The notes beneath the pieces are model-generated. The model saw only the letters and a program-made list of their open reading frames with translations, did not search any database and had not been told where the DNA came from. DNA of 64,000 bases from the NCBI GenBank assembly GCA_020860385.1, contig JAJBUK010000123.1, positions 1 through 64,000 on the forward strand, written 5' to 3'. Numbering within the stretch: position 1 is the stretch's first letter; each line of letters starts with the position of its first letter. Below, one piece after another: positions 27,823 to 37,464 of this stretch. The stretch is from Clostridiales bacterium. GTDB taxonomy: Bacteria; Bacillota; Clostridia; Oscillospirales; Oscillospiraceae. The position numbers were made by a program, and so were the translations under genes.

Positions 27823-28830
27823 TCACGCAAGGTATTGCCCATCCTGCTCAATCAGCTTCCCATCCAGTTCTACAGATACGCCTTCCAGAATGCAGTCGAT
27901 ATGCCATGCATCAATCATCACGCTGCCTCCAAAAGAGCCGTTGGAGCCGATCCCGATATGGGCAGCGCCGTACATATGCTCTCCCTCGCTGGGATTGACA
28001 CGGACATCCGCTGTCTTATCAAAGCCAAGGCCAAATTCAGCGATGCAGAGGGTCTCCTCCGGTCCGTTTGGGAATTTTGCAGCGGCTGCGGCAAAGTCGT
28101 CCGCATAGCTGCCGCCCTGAATGGAAACGGCATAGCCGTTTTTGACCTGGAAGGTCACTGCCTCCTCCATCAGTTCCCACTTAAGGGCGGTGTGGCAGTC
28201 AATGACCAGCGTCCCCTCGGCGGAACCCTCATCCACGCCCAGGTTCAGCGTCCCGGCAGGCAGAAGGATAAAGGAGCCGGGCTCGGTGCCGACGCCGCTG
28301 TGCGCCCAGCCCGCCAACTGCCCGACCCGGAAGGTCAGGTCAGTACCGTTGGGTGCGGTCAGACGTATGGTGTGTTCGCCAAGGAATTGACCGCCGATTT
28401 TGTCTGTTATCCCCGCTATCTCATAGAACCTTTCTTTCGTCTTTGGCATCATGCGGTTCAGAAAATCATCGCTGTTGCCGTTCGGCAGGAGTAAAAGGCG
28501 GCTTGACGGCTTGCGGCCCTCCCGTATCCGGGGCCAGGCGTCGGAGTGCAGCAGCCCGCGGGTGTAAATGGTGATAATGACGTCCGCATCACAGCACACT
28601 GTCTCCACAAGCTCCGGCACCTGTTTGCCAGGCTCTGCCAGGTAGCTCAGGCAGACAGGGGCAATTCCCCTTTGATACAGGTCGTCCTTCACGGCGAGAT
28701 ATAAGTCGTTCAGCCCATCCACCTTTTCTATGCCCTCTCCGGACACAATGACGACCTTTTCATCCTGCTGAATCGCCAGTGCGTCCTCTGCAATCAGGGC
28801 GGCAGTGTCTTTCCAAGCAAGTCTGCTCAT
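27823..28830 (-). CDS. M29-family leucyl aminopeptidase-like metalloenzyme
   Basis: LPAGTLNLGVDEGSAEGTLVID..., EFGLGFDKTADVRVNPSEGEHMYGAAHIGIGSN; family-level resemblance only. Confidence 0.65.
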   Translation of the reverse strand: MSRLAWKDTAALIAEDALAIQQDEKVVIVSGEGIEKVDGLNDLYLAVKDDLYQRGIAPVCLSYLAEPGKQVPELVETVCCDADVIITIYTRGLLHSDAWPRIREGRKPSSRLLLLPNGNSDDFLNRMMPKTKERFYEIAGITDKIGGQFLGEHTIRLTAPNGTDLTFRVGQLAGWAHSGVGTEPGSFILLPAGTLNLGVDEGSAEGTLVIDCHTALKWELMEEAVTFQVKNGYAVSIQGGSYADDFAAAAAKFPNGPEETLCIAEFGLGFDKTADVRVNPSEGEHMYGAAHIGIGSNGSFGGSVMIDAWHIDCILEGVSVELDGKLIEQDGQYLA

Positions 28831-28845
28831 TGTTATACAACTCCT

Positions 28846-29511
28846 TTATCGTTCAAATTTTTCAAAGTAACCCTTGTCGTGGAACGCGAACTCTTTGCTT
28901 TTCACCCGCAGGGAGACCGCAAAGGGCAGCAAAATCAGGCAAACCGCAATGCCCAGGAAAATGCCGATGCCCCCGATGACCTGCAACGCCGTCACGGAAT
29001 GGCCCGTCAGCCACTTGAGCGCTGCCGTACTGAGCGGTATCAGTACGCACCAGGAGGTGACCAGTCCCGGCCCATAAACGGTCTTTTTGCCCTTCTCGCG
29101 ATAACGCCGGTACATCAGGATGCCGCTTCTGGTATGGTTGATGGTCTCGCCCAATCCGAAGAACAGCACCAGCGTGACCGCGCTTGGCTCAATGACCTGT
29201 GTGTTGACCGTCAGCAAAATCAGCACGATTTCAGCGCCCAGGTTTGTGACCATATTGGTGCAGCGGTTTTGCGGATAGACCATAGGCTCCTTCGACCCGA
29301 AGCCCAAGTTGTTCATATAGTAGAACCCGGCAGGAAAGGAGTTTTCCTCGAAGATGTGCATGGGGACAGCGATGGCCAGCATACAGACCAGCTTACGGCT
29401 CATCTCCCAGGTATCCCAGTTCCACACCAGTGTGCAGGCCATAACAATGCCCAGAAAATAGACGACGTACAGCCACATCTGGTCGCACCATCTGCTGAAT
29501 CCGTTTTTCAC
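28846..29511 (-). CDS. HXXEE domain-containing membrane protein
   Basis: VPMHIFEENSFPAGFYYMN contains the HxxEE motif; multiple TM segments. Confidence 0.75.
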   Translation of the reverse strand: MKNGFSRWCDQMWLYVVYFLGIVMACTLVWNWDTWEMSRKLVCMLAIAVPMHIFEENSFPAGFYYMNNLGFGSKEPMVYPQNRCTNMVTNLGAEIVLILLTVNTQVIEPSAVTLVLFFGLGETINHTRSGILMYRRYREKGKKTVYGPGLVTSWCVLIPLSTAALKWLTGHSVTALQVIGGIGIFLGIAVCLILLPFAVSLRVKSKEFAFHDKGYFEKFER

Positions 29512-29637
29512 ATTGACACACCCCTTTTGCTGCGCGTATCAGTGCAATAGCACGATCAGGCGCAGCTGATATTGTATATTATACGCTCGAAAGATAAACG
29601 GACGGACAACCGCCCTCGTGTTTTTGAAAGAACTTAG

Positions 29638-29697
29638 GGACCTCTGAATAAATGCGCAAGCGCGCATTGCGAGGAAATTTACCGCAAGGCGAGGTCC
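29638..29697. repeat. 60-bp nested inverted repeat, possible MITE or IS remnant
   Basis: GGACCTC ... GAGGTCC ends with internal AATGCGC-AAGC-GCGCATT. Confidence 0.4.
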
Positions 29698-29795
29698 TTT
29701 CCGGGGATTTTTTGTCACAGCTGCATTCCTTCAGCGGCTCCCCGGTTCCCACCACATGACGCAAGCGGGCGGTCGGCCATTGGTTGGCCGACCGC

Positions 29796-30590
29796 CTATC
29801 CTTTTTTGCGCAGGCTGCCAGACGGCGTTGGGTGTTCCGCCTCGTCCTTCAGCTCTACCATGTTGTTCCAGTACCGTTTGGGCACATTATTCATCCGCAG
29901 TTTGGGGTTGTAACGCCCTTCGATGGCGACGGTGTCATAAAAGCGCTTCCACAGCGCCTGATACCCCGCTTCGTTCCTGGTGATGGGCGGCAGCTCCAAC
30001 GCCTCCAGCGGCACGATGGCCCACTGATAGGGCCGATAAAACAGGGCCTCCTGATGGGTCTCGTCGTAAATCAGGAAATGCTCCGTGTTGTAGCGGGCGC
30101 AGAAGTGAGGCCGCAGCAGGGGCAGCACCCGGTTTCTGGGTTGTATGCGCCCTGCCAGAAAGCCCCCATAATCTGCGAACCGCAGGAAGCCCTTCAACAG
30201 ATGGGCCTCGTTTTTCAGGAACTGCACCGACTTGTACAGCGGCTCCACCCGCTCATCCGTCAGCCAGTGAATCACCCCCGGCCCCACCTGATACCCCAGG
30301 GAAATGAAGCGGTAAATGGCCATCTCCCGCTCCGGCATACAGGTCAAGAAGCCGTTCGCCGCCAACTGCTGCGCCTCCGGGGAGATACGGCGCTTCCAGG
30401 AGGCGTAGACCTGCCTGGCGTGGATCTCATCCGTCTCCACCATGCGGGTGGTGTAGAAGGAGATACGGGCCTCCTCCGGTGTGTAAAAGGCGGCGGGGGC
30501 TTCGTGATAGGTGAAGCTGTCATACACGCAGGACAGGAATCCGGCAAAGCTGCCGTCGTACTGGTAGTTCACCAGAGGCCAGTCAGACAT
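29796..30590 (-). CDS. TIGR03915-like putative DNA metabolism/repair protein
   Basis: MSDWPLVNYQYDGSFAGFLSCVYDSF...; LLKGFLRFADYGGFLAGRIQPRNRVLPLLRPHFCARYNTEHFLIYDETH; adjacent to its usual radical SAM partner. Confidence 0.82.
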   Translation of the reverse strand: MSDWPLVNYQYDGSFAGFLSCVYDSFTYHEAPAAFYTPEEARISFYTTRMVETDEIHARQVYASWKRRISPEAQQLAANGFLTCMPEREMAIYRFISLGYQVGPGVIHWLTDERVEPLYKSVQFLKNEAHLLKGFLRFADYGGFLAGRIQPRNRVLPLLRPHFCARYNTEHFLIYDETHQEALFYRPYQWAIVPLEALELPPITRNEAGYQALWKRFYDTVAIEGRYNPKLRMNNVPKRYWNNMVELKDEAEHPTPSGSLRKKG

Positions 30591-30717
30591 GGCTGGTCTC
30601 CCGGCGGCACAGCATCCACTTCCCCTGGCAGCGGGCCAAAATGACGGCAAATTGCAGCTGTTCCTGGGGGACAGCGGTGGGAAACGTTACTTGCAGCATG
30701 ATAGCCTCCAATGCAGT

Positions 30718-31971
30718 TCAGAACAGGGAAAGCTGCTCCGGCTGGTACTGCGCCAGCCGGGGCGCTTCCTGGGCCACCAGATTGCGCAGTACCCCGTCCT
30801 CACCGACGGACATCCCTTCGCACACCCGCCCGCAGCAGGTCAGGAAATATTGAGCCCGCTTCAGCACCACCCCCAGCTTTTTCAGCCCGTCAAAGTGGAG
30901 GGGGCCCACCCTCCGGGCTGTGACAATGCGCTTGGCAGAGGTGACGCCGATGCCCGGCACCCGCAGCAGGGCTTCATAGTCGGCGGTGTTGACCTCCACC
31001 GGAAAGAACTCCAGGTGCCGCAGCGCCCAACTGCACTTCGGGTCCAGGTTCTGGTCAAAGTTCGGGTTCTGCTCGTCCAGCAGCTCGTCTGCGGAAAAGT
31101 GGTAGAAGCGCAGCAACCAGTCCGCCTGGTACAGCCGATGCTCCCGCAGCAGCGGCGGCTGATACCCTTCCGGGGCGGGCAGCAGCGGAGAGGACGCCAC
31201 CGGCATATAGGCCGAGTAAAAGACCCGCTTTAGCTTGTACCTCTGGTAGAGGGCGGAGGTGAGCTGCAAAATATGCAGGTCGCTTTCCGGGGTGGCTCCG
31301 ATGATCATTTGGGTGGACTGCCCGGCGGGGGCAAAGCGGGGGGCATTGCGGGATTTCCTGCGCTCCAGCGCGTACTGGTGGCTGCCGTCCCGAATCTGGG
31401 CCATGGGCCGGAAGATGGCCTTCCGGCTCTTGTCCGGGCACAGCAGGCTCAGGCTCTGCTCGCTGGGCAGCTCGATGTTGACACTGAGCCGGTCAGCCAG
31501 CAGCCCCAGCTGCCAGGTCAGGGCTGGGTCGGCTCCGGGGATGGCCTTGGCGTGGATATAGCCGCGGAAGCCGTACTCCTTCCGCAGGATGGTCAGGGCA
31601 CGAATCATCAGCTCTGTGGTGTAGTCCGGGGAGCGGAGGACGGCAGAGGACAGGAACAGCCCTTCGATATAGTTCCGGCGGTAAAACTGCATGGTCAGCT
31701 CCGCCAGCTCCCGGGGCGTGAAGGCGGTGCGGGGAAGGTCGTTGGAGCGGCGGTTCACGCAGTATTGGCAGTCATAGCAGCACACGTTTGTCAGCAGCAC
31801 CTTCAGCAGCGTCACACACCGTCCATCTGCGGAAAAGGTGTGGCAGCAGCCTGCGGGCATGGTGCTGCCCATCCGCCCCTTCCGGGCCTGCCGGTCCAGA
31901 CCGCTGGAGGTGCAGGCGGCGTCATACTTGGCGGCGTCGGTCAGGATGGTCAGCTTGTCCATCAGCTCCAC
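30718..31971 (-). CDS. TIGR03916-like putative DNA modification/repair radical SAM protein (GTG start)
   Basis: LLTNVCCYDCQYCVNRRSNDLPRTAFTPRELAELTMQFYRRNYIEGLFLSSAV; helix-hairpin-helix near C-terminus LLRVPGIGVTSAKRIVTAR. Confidence 0.88.
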   Translation of the reverse strand: MELMDKLTILTDAAKYDAACTSSGLDRQARKGRMGSTMPAGCCHTFSADGRCVTLLKVLLTNVCCYDCQYCVNRRSNDLPRTAFTPRELAELTMQFYRRNYIEGLFLSSAVLRSPDYTTELMIRALTILRKEYGFRGYIHAKAIPGADPALTWQLGLLADRLSVNIELPSEQSLSLLCPDKSRKAIFRPMAQIRDGSHQYALERRKSRNAPRFAPAGQSTQMIIGATPESDLHILQLTSALYQRYKLKRVFYSAYMPVASSPLLPAPEGYQPPLLREHRLYQADWLLRFYHFSADELLDEQNPNFDQNLDPKCSWALRHLEFFPVEVNTADYEALLRVPGIGVTSAKRIVTARRVGPLHFDGLKKLGVVLKRAQYFLTCCGRVCEGMSVGEDGVLRNLVAQEAPRLAQYQPEQLSLF

Positions 31972-31992
31972 GGCGGCTCCCTCCTTCCCTAT

Positions 31993-32037
31993 CGAACTGA
32001 TGTTCTATATTATAAACATTTGTTCGATTGCTGTCAA
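31993..32037 (-). promoter_or_regulatory. Sigma-A promoter of the TIGR03916/03915 genes with two LexA/SOS-like boxes
   Basis: Minus strand TTGACA-17-TATAAT (-35 at 32032-32037, -10 at 32009-32014); CGAACAAATGTTTA (32013-32026) and AGAACATCAGTTCG (31993-32006). Confidence 0.7.
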
Positions 32038-32094
32038 GGGGTGAGATGCAGATTCCTGTGAAAACGCCGCGTGGCCCTCCGGACGATTCCCCAG

Positions 32095-32124
32095 TTGCAA
32101 TTCACGAAGAAAAGGCGTAAAATA
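32095..32124 (+). promoter_or_regulatory. Candidate promoter for the pcrA-like helicase gene
   Basis: TTGCAA-17-TAAAAT. Confidence 0.55.
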
Positions 32125-32157
32125 ACATCAGAATAGATAGAATAGGGGAATCTCGAT

Positions 32158-34656
32158 ATGTTGGAACCTGCACAGGCCCAGCGCTTCTGCCAGCTGCGGC
32201 GGGCCGTCATTGAAACAGAATACCTGCACCTGAACCCGGAGCAGCGCCAGGGCGTCTTTGCCACGGAAGGGCCGCTGCTGCTGCTGGCCGGGGCGGGCAG
32301 CGGAAAGACGACGGTGCTGATTGACCGCATCTCCAACCTAATCAAATACGGCTGCGGCAGCGACCCCCAGTGTGATGAAACACCGGATTGGGCGACCCCG
32401 GAGGATGTGACGTTTTTGGAGGGCTATTTGGCCTCCCCTGCCCCGGAGGACGCCCGCCGGGCGGAGATGCTGTGCCGGTGCCACCCGGCCTCGCCCTGGT
32501 CCATTCTCGCCATCACCTTTACCAATAAGGCCGCCGGGGAGCTGAAAGACCGGCTGGCCACCCGGCTGGGGGTGGAGGCGGACGGCGTCTGGGCCTCCAC
32601 CTTTCACTCCGCCTGCGTCCGCATTTTGCGCAGGGATATTAGCCTTCTGGGCTTTTCCAGCTCCTTCACCATCTACGACACGGACGATTCCCTCCGGGTG
32701 GTGAAGGATGTGCTGAAGACCTTTAACCTGGACGACCGGACGCTGGCCCCCCGCGCCGCCCTCTCCATCATCTCCAAGGCCAAGGAGGATATGATGCTGG
32801 CCGGGGATTACGCCCAGAAGGCCAGGGACTCCGGCGACCTTCGCCAGCAGCAAATCGCCAGGGTCTATCAGGAGTATGAACGCCGCCTGTGGGAGGCCGA
32901 CGCCCTGGACTTTGACGACCTCATCCTCCATACGGTGCGGCTGCTGGAGGCAAACGAGGAGGTGCGCGCCTACTGGCAGAATAAGTTCCGCTATGTGCTG
33001 GTGGATGAGTATCAGGACACCAATCATCTGCAATACCTTCTGGTGTCCCTCCTGGCGGGAAAGTGGGAAAATATCTGCGTGGTGGGCGATGATGACCAGT
33101 CCATCTATCGCTTCCGTGGGGCCACCATCGAGAATATTTTGGAGTTCGAGCACCAGTACAAGGGCACCCGGGTCATTCGGCTGGAGCAGAACTATCGCTC
33201 CACCAAAAACATCCTGGGCGCGGCCAATGCCGTCATTGGCAACAACACCGAGCGCAAGGGGAAGAACCTGTGGACGGAGCATCCCGAAGGTGAAAAAATA
33301 AAATGCTACTCCGCCATCAACGAATCGGATGAAGCCCAGTACATCTCCGCTCAAATCATGCAGGCAGTCAGCTCCGGCATGGCGTGGAAAGACTGCGCCG
33401 TGCTGTACCGAATGAACGCCCAGTCCAACGCCATCGAGCAGGGCTTCAAACGCAACGGTATCCCCTATAAGGTAATCGGCGGCATGAAGTTCTTTGACCG
33501 GGCGGAAATCAAGGATATGCTGGCCTACCTCTGCGTGATTCACAACGAGGCGGACGATTTGCGCCTCCGCCGTATCATCAACGTACCCGCCCGCGGCATT
33601 GGGGCCAAGACGGTGGACAGCGCCACCGCGCTGGCCCAGCAGGAGCATCAGCCCATTGCCGCCATCCTCCGCAAGTCCCGCGACTATCCGGAGCTGGCTA
33701 AGAGCGGCGCCAAGCTGGACGCGTTCCTCGCCATCATCGACGGATTGCGTGAAAAATCAGAGACAATGAATCTCTGTGACTTCTACGACGAGGTGGTGGC
33801 CGCCACCGGCTATGTGGCGGCGCTGGAGGCCAAGAAGACCATTGAAAACCGGAGCCGCATTGAGAACGTCAAGGAATTGCGCTCCAACATTCAGTCCTAT
33901 GTGGAGAATGCCGTTCACCCCACCCTGGCGGGCTTCCTGGACGAGGTGGCCCTCTATACCGACCTGGACAGCACTGAGGACAGCGACAACTGCGTCCTGA
34001 TGATGACCATGCACGCCGCCAAGGGGCTGGAGTTCCCCTGGGTCTTTGTGGCCGGGGTGGAGGAAGGCATCTTCCCGGGCCTGCGCTCCATTGGCGAGCA
34101 GGAGGAGATGGAGGAGGAACGGCGGCTGTGCTATGTGGCCATGACCAGGGCCAAGGAGCGGCTGTTCCTGACCTCTGCCACCCAGCGGATGCTGTTTGGG
34201 CGCACCAACTCCAACCAGCCGTCCCGCTTCATCAAGGAGATTCCAGAAGCCTATCTGGAAAAAAGCGGCCGGGCCTATGAGGCCGACAGACGGGAGTATG
34301 GCGGCCGCTGGAGGGACAGCGAATCGTCCAGTCAGGAACACACCGAGGATGGGCAGGGTGGCCGCTATAGCGGCAAGACCCGCCGGACGCAGAGAGACCG
34401 CGGTCCCCTGGGCGGCGGCATCAGCATCCACCACGACGCAAAGCCCACCGGCCAGCGGGCGGTACAGGCATCCTTCCAGCTGCTGAGCCAGTACCAAAAG
34501 GGCACCATCGTGGAGCACACCGCCTTTGGCCGGGGTATGATCGTCAATGTGCTGCCCATGGGCGGCGACGCGCTGGTGGAGATTGCTTTTGACACGGTGG
34601 GCACCAAACGGCTGATGTTGAAAGCTGCCGTACAGCATATGACACGGGAGGAGTGA
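32158..34656 (+). CDS. pcrA: UvrD/PcrA-type ATP-dependent DNA helicase
   Basis: LNPEQRQGVFATEGPLLLLAGAGSGKTTVLIDRI; VDEYQDTN; VVGDDDQSIYRFRGA; MTMHAAKGLEFPWVFVAG; 832 aa. Confidence 0.93.
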   Translation: MLEPAQAQRFCQLRRAVIETEYLHLNPEQRQGVFATEGPLLLLAGAGSGKTTVLIDRISNLIKYGCGSDPQCDETPDWATPEDVTFLEGYLASPAPEDARRAEMLCRCHPASPWSILAITFTNKAAGELKDRLATRLGVEADGVWASTFHSACVRILRRDISLLGFSSSFTIYDTDDSLRVVKDVLKTFNLDDRTLAPRAALSIISKAKEDMMLAGDYAQKARDSGDLRQQQIARVYQEYERRLWEADALDFDDLILHTVRLLEANEEVRAYWQNKFRYVLVDEYQDTNHLQYLLVSLLAGKWENICVVGDDDQSIYRFRGATIENILEFEHQYKGTRVIRLEQNYRSTKNILGAANAVIGNNTERKGKNLWTEHPEGEKIKCYSAINESDEAQYISAQIMQAVSSGMAWKDCAVLYRMNAQSNAIEQGFKRNGIPYKVIGGMKFFDRAEIKDMLAYLCVIHNEADDLRLRRIINVPARGIGAKTVDSATALAQQEHQPIAAILRKSRDYPELAKSGAKLDAFLAIIDGLREKSETMNLCDFYDEVVAATGYVAALEAKKTIENRSRIENVKELRSNIQSYVENAVHPTLAGFLDEVALYTDLDSTEDSDNCVLMMTMHAAKGLEFPWVFVAGVEEGIFPGLRSIGEQEEMEEERRLCYVAMTRAKERLFLTSATQRMLFGRTNSNQPSRFIKEIPEAYLEKSGRAYEADRREYGGRWRDSESSSQEHTEDGQGGRYSGKTRRTQRDRGPLGGGISIHHDAKPTGQRAVQASFQLLSQYQKGTIVEHTAFGRGMIVNVLPMGGDALVEIAFDTVGTKRLMLKAAVQHMTREE

Positions 34657-35351
34657 GCGAAATGGATGACGGCGAACGGTTGATGACCCTCCTGCGCAGC
34701 GCGGATTGGGGGGAGGACGCGCCTCTGGTCGCCCGCTTCCTGGAGAGCCCTTACGCCGGTTATTGCGCCGGTGCGCTGGCGCAGCTGAACCGGGACGCCC
34801 TCTATGAAAGCAACCTCCACGGTGTGGGCCACATCGTCCGCACCATGTGTCACGGGGCCATGGGCGCTATGGAGGAGGGCTGCACCGAGGGGGATACCTG
34901 CTTGCTGCTGGACGCCTGCGCCTACCACGATGTGGGCCGCATCAATGACCGGGAGGATACCGAGCATGGCCGACGCTCCGCCCGGCGGCTGGGGGAGCTG
35001 ACCGGCCGCACCGGGGAGGAACTGGCGGAGATTTCCGCAGCGGTGGACGTTCACGCCCGGGACGACGCCCTTCTGCCCCAGATACTGGAGCGGTACCAGG
35101 TGCAGGACACGGCGCGGGGCACCCTGCTGGCAAAGCTGCTGAAGGACGCTGACGGCCTGGACCGGGTGCGCATCTGGGACTTAAACCCCAGGTATCTGCG
35201 CTTCCCCCACAGCAAGGCGCAGGTGAACTTCGCCAAGTCGCTCTACGGCTACTGGCAGGCATCCACCGGCGGGGTGCTGGTGCCGGACTTTGTCCGCAAG
35301 TGGAAGGCGCTGGATGAATACGGCAATCCGGTGCCATCGTCCGACAAATAA
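34653..35351 (+). CDS. HD domain-containing protein (predicted phosphohydrolase)
   Basis: NLHGVGHIVRTM...LLLDACAYHDVGRINDREDTEHGRRSARRLGE. Confidence 0.8.
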   Translation: MSEMDDGERLMTLLRSADWGEDAPLVARFLESPYAGYCAGALAQLNRDALYESNLHGVGHIVRTMCHGAMGAMEEGCTEGDTCLLLDACAYHDVGRINDREDTEHGRRSARRLGELTGRTGEELAEISAAVDVHARDDALLPQILERYQVQDTARGTLLAKLLKDADGLDRVRIWDLNPRYLRFPHSKAQVNFAKSLYGYWQASTGGVLVPDFVRKWKALDEYGNPVPSSDK

Positions 35352-35366
35352 TAGATAAAACAAAAG

Positions 35367-35400
35367 CCTCGCATCACTGTTTTGCCACAGTGATGCGAGG
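35367..35400. terminator. Intrinsic terminator between convergent HD-domain gene and hypE
   Basis: CCTCGCATCACTG-TTTTGCCA-CAGTGATGCGAGG. Confidence 0.8.
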
Positions 35401-35409
35401 TTGTCTTTT

Positions 35410-36405
35410 TCAACAGATTCTGGGCAGGCCCTCGTCCTGGAGGACATCCAGAGCCCGTCTGCCGCCAATGGAGGTTTTGACAGTCAGCAGACCCGGCTCC
35501 TCATCCCCCACCACGCCGATGCAGGCCGCGTGGCTGCCGTATTTGCTCCGCCGAAGCACCGCCAGGGCTTCCTCCGCCTGGGCCGCCGGGAGGACAGCTA
35601 CCAGCTTGCCCTCGTTGCCCATATAGAGCGGGTCCAGCCCCAGCAGGCCGCAGAAGTCCCGCACCTGGGGGTTCACCGGCAGGGCGGCCTCCTCCAGGGT
35701 GATGCTGCACCGGGAGGCCTCCGCCAACTCCTTTAACACAGTCGCCAGCCCGCCCCGGGTCACGTCCCGGAGGGTGTGTACCTGGATACCAGCCGCCAAC
35801 AGCTCCTGCACCATGCCGCCCAAGGGGGCGCAGTCGCTCCGAATCCCGTTTTGAATCCCCATGCGCTGGCTGAGGATGCAGGCGTGATGGTCGCCCAGGT
35901 CGCCGGACACCAACACAACGTCCCCAGGGGCGCAGCGGCCGGCGGAAATCTCCACCCCATCTGGGACGAAACCCACCCCGGCAGTGTTGACGTAGAAACC
36001 GCCCTGGCCTTCCACCACCTTGGTGTCTCCGGCCACGATAGTCACCCCGGCCTCCCTGGCCGTAGCCGCCATGCTGACCACTAGCGTTTCCAGCAGCGCG
36101 CTGTCCAGCCCTTCCTCCAGGATGAAGCCGCAGGTCAGGTATTGGGGGACGGCCCCCCGCATGGCCAAATCGTTCACCGTGCCGCAGACGCACAGCCGCC
36201 CAATATCCCCGCCGGGGAAGGTCAGGGGCATCACCACAAAGCTGTCTGTGGTCAGAGCGATGCGCTCGGAGGCGGGCACGACGGCGCTGTCCTCCATCTG
36301 GTTCAAAACCTCATTGTCGAAGTGATGGGCGAAAATTCGCCCAATCAACTCGCCGGTGGCTTTGCCGCCGGCGCCGCGGGCCGTTGTGATTTTCATGGTG
36401 AACAC
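35410..36405 (-). CDS. hypE: Hydrogenase expression/formation protein HypE
   Basis: DNEVLNQMEDSAVV...LALTTDSFVVMPLTFPGGDIGRLCVCGTVNDLAMRGA; C-terminal ...EGLPRIC. Confidence 0.97.
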   Translation of the reverse strand: MFTMKITTARGAGGKATGELIGRIFAHHFDNEVLNQMEDSAVVPASERIALTTDSFVVMPLTFPGGDIGRLCVCGTVNDLAMRGAVPQYLTCGFILEEGLDSALLETLVVSMAATAREAGVTIVAGDTKVVEGQGGFYVNTAGVGFVPDGVEISAGRCAPGDVVLVSGDLGDHHACILSQRMGIQNGIRSDCAPLGGMVQELLAAGIQVHTLRDVTRGGLATVLKELAEASRCSITLEEAALPVNPQVRDFCGLLGLDPLYMGNEGKLVAVLPAAQAEEALAVLRRSKYGSHAACIGVVGDEEPGLLTVKTSIGGRRALDVLQDEGLPRIC

Positions 36406-37464
36406 CTACCTGTCACGATGATTGGTCAAATACTGGAAGCAGCTTCCCTCGGTGGAAACCATACAGGCCCCCTGGGGATTCATGGGATTGCACCCCTTGC
36501 CAAAGAGGGGGCAGTCCTGGGGCCGCAGCTTGCCGGACAGCACCGCTCCGCAGGAGCAGGCGGGATTGGCGTTGTCCCGGTTCAAACCGGCGCTGCCCCC
36601 TTCATAGGCGGAAAACTCCGGGCGAAGCATCATGCCGGAATCGGCAATTTCCCCCATGCCGCGCCAAACGGCGGTGCAGGGCTGAAAGTAATGGCTGACA
36701 AGTGCCTGTGCTTCACAGTTTCCCTGTTCCGTCACAACGGAAGGATACAGGTTCAGCACCCTGCCCTGCCCCACGGAGCGCACCGCCCCGTAAATCGCCG
36801 TCAGCAGCTCGCCCCCCTGGAATCCGGATACGACAAAGGGCAGCCGGTACCGTTCCGCCAGCGGCCGGAACGCCTGGGCCCCTGTCACCACACTGACATG
36901 GCCCGGCGCAAGGAAAGCGTCGATTTTTGCGCCATTTTCGCACAGATGCGCAATCACGGCAGGCATGGTTTTCAGGGCCGTCACCAGCTTCACGTTGGTG
37001 ACGCCCTGCTCCTCCAACGCCTGCAACAGCAGAGCGTAGACCGGGGTGGTGGTCTCAAAGCCCACAGCGGCGAAGTACCACGTCCATTCTGGATGCTGCT
37101 CCGCCAGGGGAAGGATGTCCATTGGCGAGTAAAGCATATAGACTTTACCCCCTCTCCCCTTCGCTAGGTTCAGGGTGCGCACCTCCCTGTCCCGGCTGCC
37201 CGGCACCCGGAGCAGGTCGCCAAAGGTGCAGACGGCGCAGCCCTCGGTCATGCTCAGGTCGATCAGCCGGTCAATATAGGCTGTGGGCGTAACGCAGACG
37301 GGACAGCCGGGGCCGGAGATGAGCTGAATCCGCTCACTGAGCATCGAAGGAATCCCCAGCTTGGAGATGGCGGCGGTGTGACTGCCGCACACCTCCATGA
37401 TGCGCACAGGCGGGCCGTCATAGGCGGCCAGATAGGTCTTGACCGCCTCCAAATCAAACGCCAA
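36406..37464 (-). CDS. hypD: Hydrogenase formation protein HypD
   Basis: RIMEVCGSHTAAISKLGI..., ISGPGCPVCVTPTAYID, GFETTTPVYALLL, NPACSCGAVLSG. Confidence 0.97.
   Translation of the reverse strand: MAFDLEAVKTYLAAYDGPPVRIMEVCGSHTAAISKLGIPSMLSERIQLISGPGCPVCVTPTAYIDRLIDLSMTEGCAVCTFGDLLRVPGSRDREVRTLNLAKGRGGKVYMLYSPMDILPLAEQHPEWTWYFAAVGFETTTPVYALLLQALEEQGVTNVKLVTALKTMPAVIAHLCENGAKIDAFLAPGHVSVVTGAQAFRPLAERYRLPFVVSGFQGGELLTAIYGAVRSVGQGRVLNLYPSVVTEQGNCEAQALVSHYFQPCTAVWRGMGEIADSGMMLRPEFSAYEGGSAGLNRDNANPACSCGAVLSGKLRPQDCPLFGKGCNPMNPQGACMVSTEGSCFQYLTNHRDR

Noticed and set aside
29768-29796. GGCGGTCGGCC/GGCCGACCGCC hairpin as a new regulatory element
   Set aside because: Abuts the stop codon of the TIGR03915 gene and is terminator-like, though the T-run is on the opposite strand; not enough to claim more.
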